DNA from: Desulfobulbaceae bacterium UBA2775
GTDB lineage: Bacteria; Desulfobacterota; Desulfobulbia; Desulfobulbales; Desulfocapsaceae
Direction of reading: 5' to 3'
NCBI GenBank assembly: GCA_002352445.1
Contig: DEIL01000301.1
Coordinates: 1-50,511, forward strand
Length of the DNA: 50,511 nucleotides
A program made the translations under genes and the position numbers. Positions 42,677-50,511 of the stretch are shown here, piece by piece. The notes beneath the pieces were generated by a model that saw only the letters and a program-made list of their open reading frames with translations, did not search any database and was not told the DNA's origin. Each line of letters opens with the position of its first letter. Positions within the stretch are counted from its first letter, which is position 1.

Positions 42677-43636
42677 CTACTTGTTAGCTTCCTTGCTGAA
42701 TTCTATACCCTTGATCAACGATTGCATGGTATTGTTGTAAGGTGTCTGGATGCCGGTTTGCGTGCCGTATTCAACGAATTTTCCATTGATATAATCGATC
42801 TCGGTTCGCCGGTCGGCTTCAATATCCATCAGCATTGATGGTTTGTGGTGGCCTGCATTTTTCAAGTAGTCCAATGCATTCTGGTAGTAGTCCCACCCCA
42901 CAAAGATTTCGTTGGCCCGTGCCACGGCAAGGCATTCCTTGATTAACGCATCAATGACGCTGAAGGTCATTGGATCGCCCATGGCCTGGGCCATGGTCAG
43001 ACCGGTGGTCGCACACACAGGGTTCATGGATGCATTCATAATAGTCTTTCGCCAGACCATGGAAACCACCTGGTCAGTATGGTCGGTGTGAAGCCCACTG
43101 CTTGAAAGGTCATTAGCGATATGTATGGCAGCTTCCTTGGCTGCAGGGTCGAGTTCTTGAATATAGTGGGGTGGATGATGGAATGCCATAGTGACATGTG
43201 CCGGGCCCAAAAATCCACATCCCCAGTTTACGACGGCCCGCATTACCGCCTTTTTGCCGAGCACATTTGCGATTGCGTATTCCGTATCAATACCGTTTTG
43301 CCAGCTGACGACAAAAGTTTCTTTCTTGGATAAATCCCCCAGTGCCGATGAGATGAGCGGCAACGCCTGGGCCTTAACACAGATAAAAATGGCATTCGGA
43401 TCGGCGGCGATCAGATCTTCAATAGTATTACATGTATCAGGTATTTTCTGTTCGAGGCGTTCCGCGCCTTCAATAATAATTCCCCTGTCTCTAGCGGTGT
43501 CAACCAGTTCGGGGGCGATGTCACAAAGGGTTACTTTGTGCCCACCTCGGGCAAGAAATGCTGCCACAATGCACCCAACCGGTCCGGCGCCAATAATGCC
43601 ATAATGCCAAGGATGATTTTGATTTGATTTACCCAT
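42677..43636 (-). CDS. Ketopantoate reductase/ApbA-family 2-oxoacid reductase
   Basis: A 319-residue protein with the family's NADP loop GIIGAGPVGCIVAAFLARGGHKV near residue 15. It also has FICVKAQALPLI, the NGIDTE substrate motif (WQNGIDTEYAIA), a C-terminal helical domain with the conserved MVWRKTIMNASMNPVCATTG (catalytic Lys) and the acidic MLMDIEADRRTEIDYINGKF. PanE reduces 2-oxopantoate for CoA synthesis, but many relatives act on other oxo acids. In this operon beside indolepyruvate oxidoreductase, reduction of an arylpyruvate to the hydroxy acid is a reasonable alternative. The ATG follows GAGGTTCTC. Confidence 0.8.
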   Translation of the reverse strand: MGKSNQNHPWHYGIIGAGPVGCIVAAFLARGGHKVTLCDIAPELVDTARDRGIIIEGAERLEQKIPDTCNTIEDLIAADPNAIFICVKAQALPLISSALGDLSKKETFVVSWQNGIDTEYAIANVLGKKAVMRAVVNWGCGFLGPAHVTMAFHHPPHYIQELDPAAKEAAIHIANDLSSSGLHTDHTDQVVSMVWRKTIMNASMNPVCATTGLTMAQAMGDPMTFSVIDALIKECLAVARANEIFVGWDYYQNALDYLKNAGHHKPSMLMDIEADRRTEIDYINGKFVEYGTQTGIQTPYNNTMQSLIKGIEFSKEANK

Positions 43637-43666
43637 GAGAACCTCTTTGAGTTGTTCTTGTCGATT

Positions 43667-44101
43667 TTATTCGAGGATATCAAATATCGTCGCGTCCAAA
43701 ATTCTTAATCCATTTTCCTGCAGCACATCGATAGCCTTGTCATTGTCAGAAAAGCAAAAAATCATAACGGCACTTTTAACAGAGGCTCCTATATATGCAT
43801 ACATGGTCTCAATACGTATTCCGGCCTTCAACAACGGCAGCATTACAATAGATAGACTGCCTGGTTCGTCAGGTATTTCCGTTGCAACCACCTCATTGAC
43901 AAATGCAGGAATGCTCATCTCCATCAGTATTTGCCGTGCTAGGGCAGTATCGGATACCAACAGACGAAGCTGGCCGAACGCACCTGTGTCGACTAGATTC
44001 AGGGCTCGCAGGTTAATACCGGCATCGCCCATCGCCTTTAAGACATCGTACAGGCGAGTCGGAGAGTTTTCGATTGAAATAACTATTTGTTTGAGTTTCA
44101 T
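43667..44101 (-). CDS. Tandem ACT-domain protein
   Basis: A 144-residue protein with two ACT repeats. The first has QIVISIENSPTRLYDVLKAMGDAGINLRALNL (seen as IENSPTRLYDVLKAMGDAGI) and the second EIPDEPGSLSIVMLPLLKAGI. The domains bind amino acids in allosteric proteins. Stand-alone ACT proteins of this kind are often found beside indolepyruvate:ferredoxin oxidoreductase and phenylacetate-CoA ligase genes. It may sense an aromatic amino acid for the operon. GAGGCG lies before the ATG. Confidence 0.85.
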   Translation of the reverse strand: MKLKQIVISIENSPTRLYDVLKAMGDAGINLRALNLVDTGAFGQLRLLVSDTALARQILMEMSIPAFVNEVVATEIPDEPGSLSIVMLPLLKAGIRIETMYAYIGASVKSAVMIFCFSDNDKAIDVLQENGLRILDATIFDILE

Positions 44102-44203
44102 CGCAACGCCTCTTTCCAGTGTTTTTTGAAAAATTAATTGGTTCTGAACCTATGGTTGTTATCGGGTTAGTTAAATAGGGAATATTGATGTTTATGATAG
44201 CGA

Positions 44204-44806
44204 CTATGTAATATTGCGTCCTCTATCAAATGCCACCAGATTCAATTCCGTAAATTTTGGTGGCACACGCTCGACAATCACCGCTTCCCACGTATCAACA
44301 GGGAGATCCAGCATGGCTGAGGCGATACCCAGTAAAATGGTGTTCACCAGTCTGGGGTTGCCGAGTTCTTCAGCCATGGGCAGCGCATCCACAAAAATGG
44401 GATCGGTGATTCGTTGTTTGATAACTGTTTGGGCCTCTTCAGGATAACTTCCCATGCCGGCATATACCGCTGGCGGTATTATTTTCTGGAGGCTGGTAAT
44501 TACCCGTCCAGAGGGCCTTAAAAAATGAAGCCACCGCAGCGTTTCCGACAGTTCAAAAGAAAGCAGAATGTCCGCCTCGCCCTCCATAATAATAGGCGAG
44601 GCAACATTTTCACTATAGCGCACATGGCTGGTCACCACGCCGCCCCGCTGGGACATGCCGTGGATTTCACTTTTCTTGGCGTCAAATCCGCTGCGCATGG
44701 CCACGTCCGATAAAATTTCACTGGCCGTTATCACGCCCTGTCCACCGGTACCGACAACCAGCACATTGACTGTTTTCTTAGTATTTTCCCGGGTCATTTT
44801 TTTCAC
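44204..44806 (-). CDS. iorB: Indolepyruvate:ferredoxin oxidoreductase, beta subunit
   Basis: A 200-residue gamma-type pyruvate ferredoxin oxidoreductase domain: VLVVGTGGQGVITASEILSDVAMRSG, then EIHGMSQRGGVVTSHVRYS, then LGIASAMLDLP. With IorA it converts arylpyruvates, CoA and oxidised ferredoxin to arylacetyl-CoA, CO2 and reduced ferredoxin. The GTG at 44806 was kept; an ATG three codons later (44797) is nearly as good. It lies 27 bases after the iorA stop. Reduced ferredoxin from this step could help drive the benzoyl-CoA reductase. Confidence 0.92.
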   Translation of the reverse strand: MKKMTRENTKKTVNVLVVGTGGQGVITASEILSDVAMRSGFDAKKSEIHGMSQRGGVVTSHVRYSENVASPIIMEGEADILLSFELSETLRWLHFLRPSGRVITSLQKIIPPAVYAGMGSYPEEAQTVIKQRITDPIFVDALPMAEELGNPRLVNTILLGIASAMLDLPVDTWEAVIVERVPPKFTELNLVAFDRGRNIT

Positions 44807-44833
44807 CTTTTGGAGGGATAACCGCTGGCCATA

Positions 44834-46636
44834 TCATTGTGCCACATAAACAATTGCATTCGATGTGCATACCTGCTCGCAAAGGGCACATCCGTAACAT
44901 GTCGCCGCATCGATGTTAGAGTAGCGACGCTCTTTTTTATTCGCTTCATCAGGAATGATGTCTCCCTGGGAGATGGATGGACAGCCCAGCTTGAGGCAGC
45001 GTTTACAACCGATGCAGGCATCTGTGTCCACAGTTCGTACCGCTAGCGGGTCCTGGCGAAACAATTGGACACAGGGACGCTTTGTGACCAGCACAGACGG
45101 TCCGTCATGGGCGATTTCCTCCTTCAACGCAGCCATGGTCCCTTCCATATCAAAGGGATCGATTTCTCTGGCGCGCCTGCATCCCAGTGCACGGACAATC
45201 TCTATGATGTCGACGGCGTAAGTTTCCTCCATCTGAAGGGTATGTCCGGTGCCAGGATTCTGCTGCCCCCCGGTCATGGCGGTGATGCGGTTGTCCATGA
45301 TAACCACATTGACGTTACCTTTGTTGTAGATGACATCCATCAGGCTGGTGATGCCGGAGTGAAAGAAAGTGGAGTCGCCGAGGGCGGCAAATACCGGTCG
45401 TTTGTCTTCCAGTCCGGCCATGGCTTTTACAGTGCCATGGGCCATACTGATGCTCGCCCCCATGCAAAGTGTGGAATCGATGCTTTGCAAGGGCGGCAAC
45501 ACACTCAAGGTGGAGCAGCCAATATCGCCGTGAACGATGGCCTTCATCTTATTCAAGGAATAAAGCAAGCCTCTGTGGGGACAGCCGGCACAAAGCAGCG
45601 GCGGCCGAGGCATATCACCTCCCGGTGCTATTTCTTGGACTGGCGGGAGATCGTAAGGTAATACACCGGCTTCTGCAAAGCCATCGGCCACGACATCCGG
45701 AGACAATTCATCCAACTTTGGGAAAAAAGCCTTGCCTTCGACGGCCAGTCCCATGATTCGGATTTCATCTTCGATGTACGGTTCTAGTTCTTCCACCACG
45801 AAGAGACGGTCAACCTTGTCGGCAAATTCTTTTATCTTCTTTTTTGGCAGCGGAAAAGTCATTCCCAGCTTGAGAATCGATGCATCTGGCATGATTTCAC
45901 TTACATACTGGTAAGTTATTCCACTGGTGATAATGCCAATCTTGTTATCATTCCATTCGATTCTGTTAAACGCCGTTGTTTCAGTAATGTCCTCTAGTTT
46001 TGCTTCCCTTTCAAGGACAAGGGGATGCCTCAATTTGGCAAACGCCGGAATCATGACGAATTTCTTCAGGTCACGCTTAAATCCTTCCGCAACCGGTATG
46101 GCCGCTTGATTGCCCGCATCAATCTGGACAATGCTCTTGGAATGACAAACCCGGGTGGTCATACGCAACATGGTGGGGCAATCATACTTCTCGGACAGAA
46201 GCAGCCCTTCTTCGACCATTTCCATGGCCTCCTGGCTGTCACTGGGCTCAAGCATGGGGATTTTGGCGAACTTGGCATAAAAGCGGTTATCCTGCTCATT
46301 TTGGGAACTGTGCATACCCGGGTCATCTGCGCATACTATCAAGAGACCCCCGGGAATGCCGGTATAGGCAAGGGTCATCAGCGGGTCCGCCGCCACGTTC
46401 AGTCCCACATGCTTGGTAGTAAACAGTGTTCGAACACCGGTCATAGCGGACCCGATCGCCACTTCAAGCGCTACCTTTTCGTTGGGCGCCCATTCTGCAT
46501 AAACGTCCTTATAAGTTGCAAAATTCTGCAATATTTCTGTGCTTGGTGTTCCCGGATAGGCGCTTGCCACCTTAACACCGGTCTGAAATGCACCCAGCGC
46601 GACCGCCTCATTTCCTGAAAGGATCTGGTTTTTCAT
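44834..46636 (-). CDS. iorA: Indolepyruvate:ferredoxin oxidoreductase, alpha subunit
   Basis: A 600-residue IorA. It contains the pyrimidine-binding domain LSGNEAVALGAFQTGVKVASAYPGTPSTEI (seen as GVKVASAYPGTPSTEI), WAPNEKVALEVAIGSAM, and the thiamine-diphosphate motif LGDSTFFHSGITSLMDVIYNKGNVNVVIMDN. It ends in a two-cluster ferredoxin domain, CIGCKRCLKLGCPS and CYGCALCEQVC. It decarboxylates indolepyruvate, phenylpyruvate or 4-hydroxyphenylpyruvate. First gene of the operon; the 191 bases upstream hold the shared operator-like element. Confidence 0.94.
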   Translation of the reverse strand: MKNQILSGNEAVALGAFQTGVKVASAYPGTPSTEILQNFATYKDVYAEWAPNEKVALEVAIGSAMTGVRTLFTTKHVGLNVAADPLMTLAYTGIPGGLLIVCADDPGMHSSQNEQDNRFYAKFAKIPMLEPSDSQEAMEMVEEGLLLSEKYDCPTMLRMTTRVCHSKSIVQIDAGNQAAIPVAEGFKRDLKKFVMIPAFAKLRHPLVLEREAKLEDITETTAFNRIEWNDNKIGIITSGITYQYVSEIMPDASILKLGMTFPLPKKKIKEFADKVDRLFVVEELEPYIEDEIRIMGLAVEGKAFFPKLDELSPDVVADGFAEAGVLPYDLPPVQEIAPGGDMPRPPLLCAGCPHRGLLYSLNKMKAIVHGDIGCSTLSVLPPLQSIDSTLCMGASISMAHGTVKAMAGLEDKRPVFAALGDSTFFHSGITSLMDVIYNKGNVNVVIMDNRITAMTGGQQNPGTGHTLQMEETYAVDIIEIVRALGCRRAREIDPFDMEGTMAALKEEIAHDGPSVLVTKRPCVQLFRQDPLAVRTVDTDACIGCKRCLKLGCPSISQGDIIPDEANKKERRYSNIDAATCYGCALCEQVCTSNAIVYVAQ

Positions 46637-46721
46637 TGTATAGCCCTTGTAAGTATACAGCCAAAGTTACAAAAATCGATAAGTTCTATGTATAGCTCAA
46701 GCCTGCTTGTTGACATAATGA

Positions 46722-46751
46722 ATACATAGTAGCTAAAATATAGTTACATTA
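46722..46751. promoter_or_regulatory. Shared 30-bp operator-like element, iorA copy
   Basis: The core on the plus strand is TACATAgTAGCTAaaATATAG followed by tTACATT, identical to the 32203-32232 element at 24 of 30 positions and in the same orientation. It lies 86 bases before iorA. TTGACA at 46771-46766 (minus strand) lies just upstream, so the element covers the promoter. Confidence 0.6.
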
Positions 46752-46827
46752 AAGCTGTCATATTTGTCAATCAAAAAAATGGTCCATCGGGAACGGTACT
46801 GACGGCGGTTGCCAACGGGTGAGCAAG

Positions 46828-47280
46828 CTACTTTACCGTAGTATCCACAGTCTGATTGACCGATAACATAGCCCTGATATCTTCAGGTACTCTCTGCGCC
46901 GCCATTATTGCAGGGTCAACCTGATCCGAGTAAGCCCAAACCCTGACTTCATTACCGACGGCAACCGGATCTGGATCATCTCCCTGCCTGAATTCATGAG
47001 CTACAACAAACGAGGTATTTCCGAATTTTTCTACTTTAGAGGTAAGTTCTGTTATGTTGCCATAGTACAAGGGTTTTTTAAACGCCATATTACTGGCCAC
47101 CAGGGGGAATCCTCTGAAAAGCTTGTCTTCATGAATCTTGAGCGGTAAATCAAATCCGGCGGCCTGAAGCATTGAGTGCGTTCCGCCATCCATCCAGATG
47201 TAATAATGCGGATTGAAGATAATACCTGCTGGATCACAGTGTGCCCATTCGACGCGAATTCTTTGAATTGCTGTGAACAT
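46828..47280 (-). CDS. 4-hydroxybenzoyl-CoA thioesterase-family (hot-dog) thioesterase
   Basis: A 150-residue hot-dog fold protein. RVEWAHCDPAGIIFNPHYYIWMD near residue 9 contains the catalytic Asp of the 4HBT group (DPAGI-x-(F/Y)-x-P-x-Y); it is shown here in parts as WAHCDPAGIIF. Then come KKPLYYGNITELTSKVEKFG and VGNEVRVWAY. These enzymes hydrolyse aromatic or short acyl-CoAs; YbgC-like activity is also possible. In this setting it may release CoA trapped in dead-end aromatic esters. Same strand as, and upstream of, iorA, but 191 bases away. Confidence 0.82.
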   Translation of the reverse strand: MFTAIQRIRVEWAHCDPAGIIFNPHYYIWMDGGTHSMLQAAGFDLPLKIHEDKLFRGFPLVASNMAFKKPLYYGNITELTSKVEKFGNTSFVVAHEFRQGDDPDPVAVGNEVRVWAYSDQVDPAIMAAQRVPEDIRAMLSVNQTVDTTVK

Positions 47281-47354
47281 TGTGTATCTACTGTTTGTTT
47301 ATAATATTAAGCCAAAACGGACAAAATTAAAAACGACTTCTTACCACTAAGCTC

Positions 47355-47501
47355 CTAGGAACTTGTCCGAGAATACATTTTTGCCCAATTCTTCGTTATT
47401 TCCGTAAAAATAATGCTCGCAATATCGTCTATATGGCTGCGCTTATTTTTCCGTAACACCTCGATTTGAATAAAAATGTTCATTCTCGGACAAGCTCCTA
47501 G
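47355..47501. repeat. Long-hairpin repeat (MITE-like), family 1, copy 2
   Basis: It is bounded by CTAG. The ends are CTAGGAACTTGTCCGAGAAT and, in reverse complement, CTAGGAGCTTGTCCGAGAAT. The core ATAATGCTCGCA and ATATGGCTGCGCTTATTTTT is shared with 14763-14953. The right end overlaps the stop codon of the acyl-CoA dehydrogenase gene (47498-47500). AAGCTCCTAG just left of the element looks like another end facing it. Confidence 0.75.
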
Positions 47502-49249
47502 CCAACATATTTGCCAGCTTCTGATATTTTTCCAGCAATCTCTCGTCTAAGGGCAATTGTGTCGATTGGAGTATACTGAAGGAGCATGGCTAAATTTGTC
47601 TGCATTTTAACCAGTTCGTCACCTACTTTAAGGTTTGGCAGGGTTTCTTTGGCGGCCAATATGACTTTTTCCACTGTAGTGTAAATGAAGGCGTTGGCCA
47701 TGTTGTCCTTATGTTTTGCACCACTTTGACCATTAGTTACCGCCTTTTGTGCTCGACACCAGGCGCTTTCCATTACATAGGCAAATATAGCGATGTCAGC
47801 CAGACGTCCAAGGATTTCCTGTTGCTTGAGCAATTCGTCGCCAAAGGTGTCGGTTGCAATCCCTAGAATGAACATAAAGACATCCTTTGTCGCCTGTACA
47901 AGATCACCTGCATTTTTTCGCAATGGGAAACCGACCGACAATTGCGATCTAACTAACCTGACGGCATCCATCAAGGGTATTGCTCCCTTGGCAGCCCTGC
48001 GAATAAGAGTGGTGGAAATCAGATTTCTGTTGATTTCATTAGTTCCTTCGAAAATCCTTCTGACTCGCGCATCTCTATACAATCTCTCGATGGGATACTC
48101 GGCGATGTAACCATAACCGCCGTGAATCTGCACACCCTCATCAACTACGAATGCTTCTGCCTCGCTGGCGAATACCTTTTCCATCGAGCACTCGAGGGCG
48201 TACTCTTCAATTCCCTTGGCAGTAACCCGTCCCCCATCCGGTCCGCTCCGATCAAGACTATGCATCATGTTGTTCAGCAGGCCTCCGGTTCGGTAAACGG
48301 CACTTTCGGCGGCAAAAGTGCGAATAGCCATCTCGGCAAGCTTTTCCTTGATGAGCCCGAACTGGGCGATCGGAACCTTGAACTGTTTACGTTCATTAGC
48401 ATAACGAGCTGATTCGTCCAGGGCGAGTTTCGCTGCACCTACCGCATTGGCAGCAATCTTGTGCCGGCCGATGTTGAGAATATTGAAAGCAACCACATGT
48501 CCCTTGCCTGCTTCGTATAACAGGTTTTCTACCGGCACGTTGACATTATCAAAAAATACACTGCGGGTTGAGGATCCCCTGATCCCCATTTTATGCTCTT
48601 CAGCTCCTGTTGTTAATCCTTCAGAATGCCCACCAACAATAAAAGCACTGAATTTATCTCCATCAATTTTAGCATAAACAATAAATATGTCTGCCATGCC
48701 AGCATTGGAGATAAATGTCTTACTGCCGTTGAGAATATAGTGTTTGCCATCAGAACTGAGTACTGCCTTGGATGTTACCGACAGGGCGTCCGATCCGGAA
48801 CCTGGTTCAGTCAAGGCATACGCCGAAACCTTATCGGCAGTCACTATTGATGGAAGATAGGCTGCTTTCTGAGCTTCATTACCGAAATAAACAATGGGCA
48901 GACTGCCGATGCCGGTATGACCACCATGGGCTATTGCAAAGGAGCCTGTAGCACCAACCTTCTCGGCAATGATAGTTGTGCAAATCTCATCTGTTTCCGA
49001 ACCATCATACTGTTCTGGAATATCAGCTCCCAGCAATCCGAATTTTCCTGCTTCAACAAGTAGCTCACGCATCAGTCCTTCTTTTTTTGCGTCTATTTCC
49101 TCCATTCTCGAAAAAACATTTTCAGCTAAAAAATGTGTCACTGTTTCCGCAATTAACTTATGCTCGTCATCAAAATCCTCAAGTGTGAAAATATTTTGGG
49201 GAGCTGTTGCCTCGAAGAGAAAACTTCCGCCTTTTGGTAGTTTTTCCAT
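47498..49249 (-). CDS. Acyl-CoA dehydrogenase with C-terminal extension
   Basis: A 583-residue flavoprotein. The ACAD core (about 400 residues) has YALTEPGSGSDALSVTSKA (FAD-loop), KMGIRGSSTRSVFFDNVNVP, YANERKQFKVPIAQFGLIKE and IHGGYGYIAEYPIERLYRDARVRRIFEGTNEI; the Glu of FEGTNE is the family's usual base position. A further roughly 170-residue helical domain follows, as in VLCAD/ACAD9-like enzymes. It oxidises an acyl-CoA and hands electrons to EtfAB. It follows a thiolase by 19 bases. Its TAG stop lies in the inverted-repeat end, so an insertion may have trimmed or reset the C terminus. Confidence 0.9.
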   Translation of the reverse strand: MEKLPKGGSFLFEATAPQNIFTLEDFDDEHKLIAETVTHFLAENVFSRMEEIDAKKEGLMRELLVEAGKFGLLGADIPEQYDGSETDEICTTIIAEKVGATGSFAIAHGGHTGIGSLPIVYFGNEAQKAAYLPSIVTADKVSAYALTEPGSGSDALSVTSKAVLSSDGKHYILNGSKTFISNAGMADIFIVYAKIDGDKFSAFIVGGHSEGLTTGAEEHKMGIRGSSTRSVFFDNVNVPVENLLYEAGKGHVVAFNILNIGRHKIAANAVGAAKLALDESARYANERKQFKVPIAQFGLIKEKLAEMAIRTFAAESAVYRTGGLLNNMMHSLDRSGPDGGRVTAKGIEEYALECSMEKVFASEAEAFVVDEGVQIHGGYGYIAEYPIERLYRDARVRRIFEGTNEINRNLISTTLIRRAAKGAIPLMDAVRLVRSQLSVGFPLRKNAGDLVQATKDVFMFILGIATDTFGDELLKQQEILGRLADIAIFAYVMESAWCRAQKAVTNGQSGAKHKDNMANAFIYTTVEKVILAAKETLPNLKVGDELVKMQTNLAMLLQYTPIDTIALRREIAGKISEAGKYVG

Positions 49250-49268
49250 ATAATTAAAAAATACGCTC

Positions 49269-50459
49269 TTATTTCACTTTCAAGACTATAGCAGCACCGG
49301 TATCACCAGCTGCACAACCAGTGAAAAGGATATAACCGCCTCCCTTCATGACGGACTCTTCAATAGCTTCGATGATAGATCTTCCTGCCGTAGGTGCTTG
49401 TGGATGGCCAAAAACCAATGAACTTCCGTAATTATTAAAATTATTTACATCAAGATTCATCTCTTTGGCCATATAGATGTCATTAGCTGCAAATGGATTA
49501 TGAGTTTTAATGACGGATATATCGCTCACTTTCAGACCCGCTTTATCCAGAGCCATCTTAGCTGCAGGTACTGGTGCCTTCGCCATATGAGCTTTTTCCA
49601 CCCTTGAGTAGCCGTAGGATACTATCTGAATTTCAATATTTGGATCGCTGCTTAATTCTTTGGCATTCTGCTGAGTAGTAACGATCAATCCGCAGTTGCC
49701 ATCCGCCGGATGAGTCTGGGAACCAAATGTATGCGCTCCATCAGCTAAAACAGGCCTTAATCGCGCAAGGCCGACAGCTGTTGTTTCTGCGATGCCCTCA
49801 TCAGTTTCAATTACCAAGGTCTTTTTCTTGCTCAGTTGAACTTCCACAGGAAACATGTACCTTTTTTGAAAGGCTCTATCGTTCGCTAATGCATCGGTGT
49901 ACTGTATATATCGGCGTAATGCTAACTGATCACACTCTTCACGGGTCACTCCACTCAAAGAGGCAACATTCTCGGCAGTCTGAATCATTGACGCACCACC
50001 CCATGGATCATAATTGAAATGTTCCATCATCCAGTTTTCAGAAATAACCTCACCTCCTGGCCCCATCGGATTCGGCCAGATGGTATGCGGGCCATTTGAA
50101 CAGCGATCGGCGAACAACGTATAAGCATTTTTGCAAAAACCAGTTTCAATACCCATTGCAGCTTGAAAAATACCGACAGTCGATGTGGAACAAGCCTGAC
50201 TAACCATTAATCCAGGAATATTCTCAGCACCAATCAGAGCTGCAGACCAAGGACCTCCATAAAACATCTTCGGCTGTCCGATAGTAATTCCCAGGATAAG
50301 GTAATCGAACATCTTTGGATCCCATTGTTTTGAGGTTAGCCAACGCTTAGCAGTGTTTGATCCAAGGACAATGGAATTTTCATTTGCCATACTGCTTTGC
50401 CAACGGGAGAATGGGGAGCTGTAGTACCCTTTGTAAGGGATAAATGCTTTGCTTAACAT
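49269..50459 (-). CDS. Thiolase-superfamily acetyl-CoA C-acyltransferase
   Basis: A 396-residue thiolase-like protein. The nucleophilic Cys is in LMVSQACSTSTVGIFQAAMG near residue 90. The first histidine lies in IKTHNPFAANDIYM rather than the common N-E-A-F motif. The second His sits in SSLVFGHPQAPTAGRS. The C-terminal loop is TGCAAGDTGAAIVLKV rather than C-G-G-G-G. All four catalytic positions seem present but the motifs are unusual. It probably ends a beta-oxidation cycle with the acyl-CoA dehydrogenase encoded downstream. AGGAGACATAACA precedes the ATG. The 52 bases upstream to the window edge hold no gene. Confidence 0.82.
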   Translation of the reverse strand: MLSKAFIPYKGYYSSPFSRWQSSMANENSIVLGSNTAKRWLTSKQWDPKMFDYLILGITIGQPKMFYGGPWSAALIGAENIPGLMVSQACSTSTVGIFQAAMGIETGFCKNAYTLFADRCSNGPHTIWPNPMGPGGEVISENWMMEHFNYDPWGGASMIQTAENVASLSGVTREECDQLALRRYIQYTDALANDRAFQKRYMFPVEVQLSKKKTLVIETDEGIAETTAVGLARLRPVLADGAHTFGSQTHPADGNCGLIVTTQQNAKELSSDPNIEIQIVSYGYSRVEKAHMAKAPVPAAKMALDKAGLKVSDISVIKTHNPFAANDIYMAKEMNLDVNNFNNYGSSLVFGHPQAPTAGRSIIEAIEESVMKGGGYILFTGCAAGDTGAAIVLKVK

Positions 50460-50511
50460 ATTGTTATGTCTCCTTTTTAGATTTGATATATATTGATGGC
50501 GTCGTAAAAAG

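Noticed and set aside
50495..50511. GGCGTCGTAAAAAG at the right edge as the start of another repeat
   Set aside because: The window ends there, so no second arm or copy can be seen.

Overview
The window looks like chromosomal DNA of a strictly anaerobic, probably sulfate-reducing member of the Desulfobacterota. The reasons are a tungsten-type (class II) benzoyl-CoA reductase cluster, heterodisulfide-reductase-like electron carriers, an EtfAB plus membrane EtfD quinone module, rubredoxin, and three genes with an in-frame TGA that reads as selenocysteine. No 16S rRNA or species marker is present, so the taxonomic placement is inference.

Layout. 1-8.8 kb is housekeeping DNA: a selenocysteine thioredoxin-like protein (cut by the left edge), a hydroxyacid dehydrogenase, a cystathionine-lyase-like enzyme, an amidohydrolase, an AI-2E family membrane protein, a branched-chain aminotransferase, groES-groEL and a CAT-anticodon tRNA. 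9.0-10.4 kb is a decayed IS21-family element. 10.4-14.4 kb, on the minus strand, holds a CoA-transferase fused to a GNAT domain and a two-subunit CoA-transferase. 14.4-18.0 kb is gene-poor and rich in long inverted repeats; it carries rubredoxin, a radical SAM protein, a DUF2080-like protein and a GNAT acetyltransferase.

18.1-32.1 kb, all minus strand, is the heart of the window: bamD, bamB, bamC, a broken second bamD, bamE, bamF, a broken GNAT gene, bamR (dch), bamQ (had), bamA (oah), an SDR dehydrogenase, a thiolase and its DUF35 partner. Read in order, these genes would dearomatise benzoyl-CoA, hydrate the diene, oxidise it, open the ring to 3-hydroxypimelyl-CoA, and carry that to glutaryl-CoA plus acetyl-CoA. 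BamE and BamF each need a TGA decoded as selenocysteine to be full length.

32.3-36.9 kb, plus strand, holds a MarR regulator and etfB-etfA-etfD. 37.0-46.6 kb, minus strand, holds two acyl-CoA synthetases, a single 2-hydroxyacyl-CoA dehydratase/benzoyl-CoA reductase-family subunit with its ATP-dependent activator, a ketopantoate-reductase-like protein, an ACT protein and indolepyruvate:ferredoxin oxidoreductase (iorBA). This looks like an arylpyruvate or aromatic-acid branch that could feed the Bam route. 46.8-50.5 kb holds a 4HBT thioesterase, an acyl-CoA dehydrogenase and a thiolase.

Three signals tie the accessory region together. A 30-bp element with 24 identical positions lies in front of both the bam operon and the ior operon, and the first half of it recurs in a palindrome before etfB. 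An exact 45-bp inverted repeat brackets 10.4-42.5 kb. Several long-hairpin repeats abut stop codons. All functional assignments come from reading the translated sequence; no database search was run.
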